DNA of 64,000 bases, taken from NCBI GenBank assembly GCA_035477215.1, contig DATIKU010000014.1:1-64000 (forward strand), given 5' to 3'. Position 1 is the first letter of the stretch; every line of letters starts with the position of its first letter. Positions 63,924 to 64,000 of this stretch are shown piece after piece. The notes under the pieces are model-generated. The model searched no databases. It saw nothing but the letters and a program-made list of their open reading frames with translations, and had not been told where the DNA came from. The translations under genes and the position numbers were made by a program. This DNA comes from Spirochaetota bacterium. GTDB taxonomy: Bacteria > Spirochaetota > UBA4802 > UBA5368.

Positions 63924-64000
63924 ATGAAAGCGGAGACCGTACCCGTAGCCGAGGACCTTTTCTCACTCGCTTCCGTGGAGCCTGCCGGAACAGGTATCGA
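63924..64000 (+). CDS. Partial gene, possibly a DUF35/OB-fold zinc protein
   Basis: Only 25 codons before the window ends: MKAETVPVAEDLFSLASVEP then AGTGI. The pattern VPVAEDLF--A-VEP matches the start of DUF35 OB-fold proteins that accompany thiolases, whose zinc ribbon would follow beyond the window. The reading is tentative. Confidence 0.35.
   Translation, partial: MKAETVPVAEDLFSLASVEPAGTGI

Overview
The window reads as a chromosomal segment of a GC-rich spirochaete (phylum Spirochaetota), probably nearer the leptospiral side. The evidence is a fliK-flgD-flgE hook operon whose FlgE keeps the Lys/Cys pair used for the spirochaete-specific lysinoalanine cross-link (13 residues apart, 165 and 178 from the second ATG), an exported protein resembling the Leptospira flagellar-coiling protein FcpA, and an acidic-TM-TPR protein resembling the spirochaete flagellar collar protein FlcA. 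I see no rRNA, tRNA, CRISPR array or intact insertion sequence. These assignments rest on motifs read by eye; no database search was run.

Layout. 0-6 kb: superoxide dismutase, RlmB, CysS, a coiled-coil protein, MurB, a DEDDh exonuclease fused to a WYL-like domain, and an ArsR regulator with the two cysteines of persulfide sensors. 6-9 kb: a PanP-type aspartate decarboxylase (panB lies at 22 kb) and an exported protein. 9-19 kb, minus strand: an FcpA-like protein and an envelope operon VanW - exported AMMECR1 - thioester alpha-2-macroglobulin - small ORF - SpoIID/penicillin-binding fusion. This is the most unusual system in the window. 19-28 kb: PIN-PhoH ATPase, DnaC-like loader, FolK, PanB, then a minus-strand operon HD-GYP - metallophosphoesterase - rhodanese - MauE/DoxX, and a glycosyltransferase preceded by a strongly structured leader or small RNA.

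28-33 kb: flagellar hook genes, with an exact 57-bp tandem repeat inside fliK. 33-36 kb: a sulfur-trafficking and quinone-linked redox operon (DsrE2-like, TusA, DsrM/NarI-like cytochrome b, HdrD/DsrK-like Fe-S protein), with a DUF2892 gene upstream and a MITE-like palindromic repeat beyond it. 36-39 kb: radical SAM, MnmD, gamma-carbonic-anhydrase-like protein, and an orphan antitoxin-like ORF with an 11-bp duplication at its start.

39-49 kb: an anaerobic 2-oxoacid/aldehyde island that looks lower in GC than its flanks. It holds two Fe-S proteins, a TetR regulator with a clear operator, IorAB, two SCP2-like proteins, an Fe-alcohol dehydrogenase and an aldehyde:ferredoxin oxidoreductase. A plausible flow is arylpyruvate to acyl-CoA (IorAB) and carboxylate/aldehyde/alcohol interconversion (AOR plus ADH) with ferredoxin as electron carrier. 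49-58 kb: FAH-family hydrolase, tRNA dihydrouridine synthase coupled to a 59-aa zinc-ribbon protein, ZIP transporter, thioredoxin reductase, a probable frameshifted envelope protein, a ZnuA-like binding protein, an N-formylglutamate-amidohydrolase-like protein and an in-frame HsdM-HsdR chimera left by a deleted type I restriction system. 58-64 kb: Lrp regulator, endonuclease III homologue, an exported protein with two glycogen-binding-like domains, the FlcA-like TPR protein, and the first codons of a gene running off the end.
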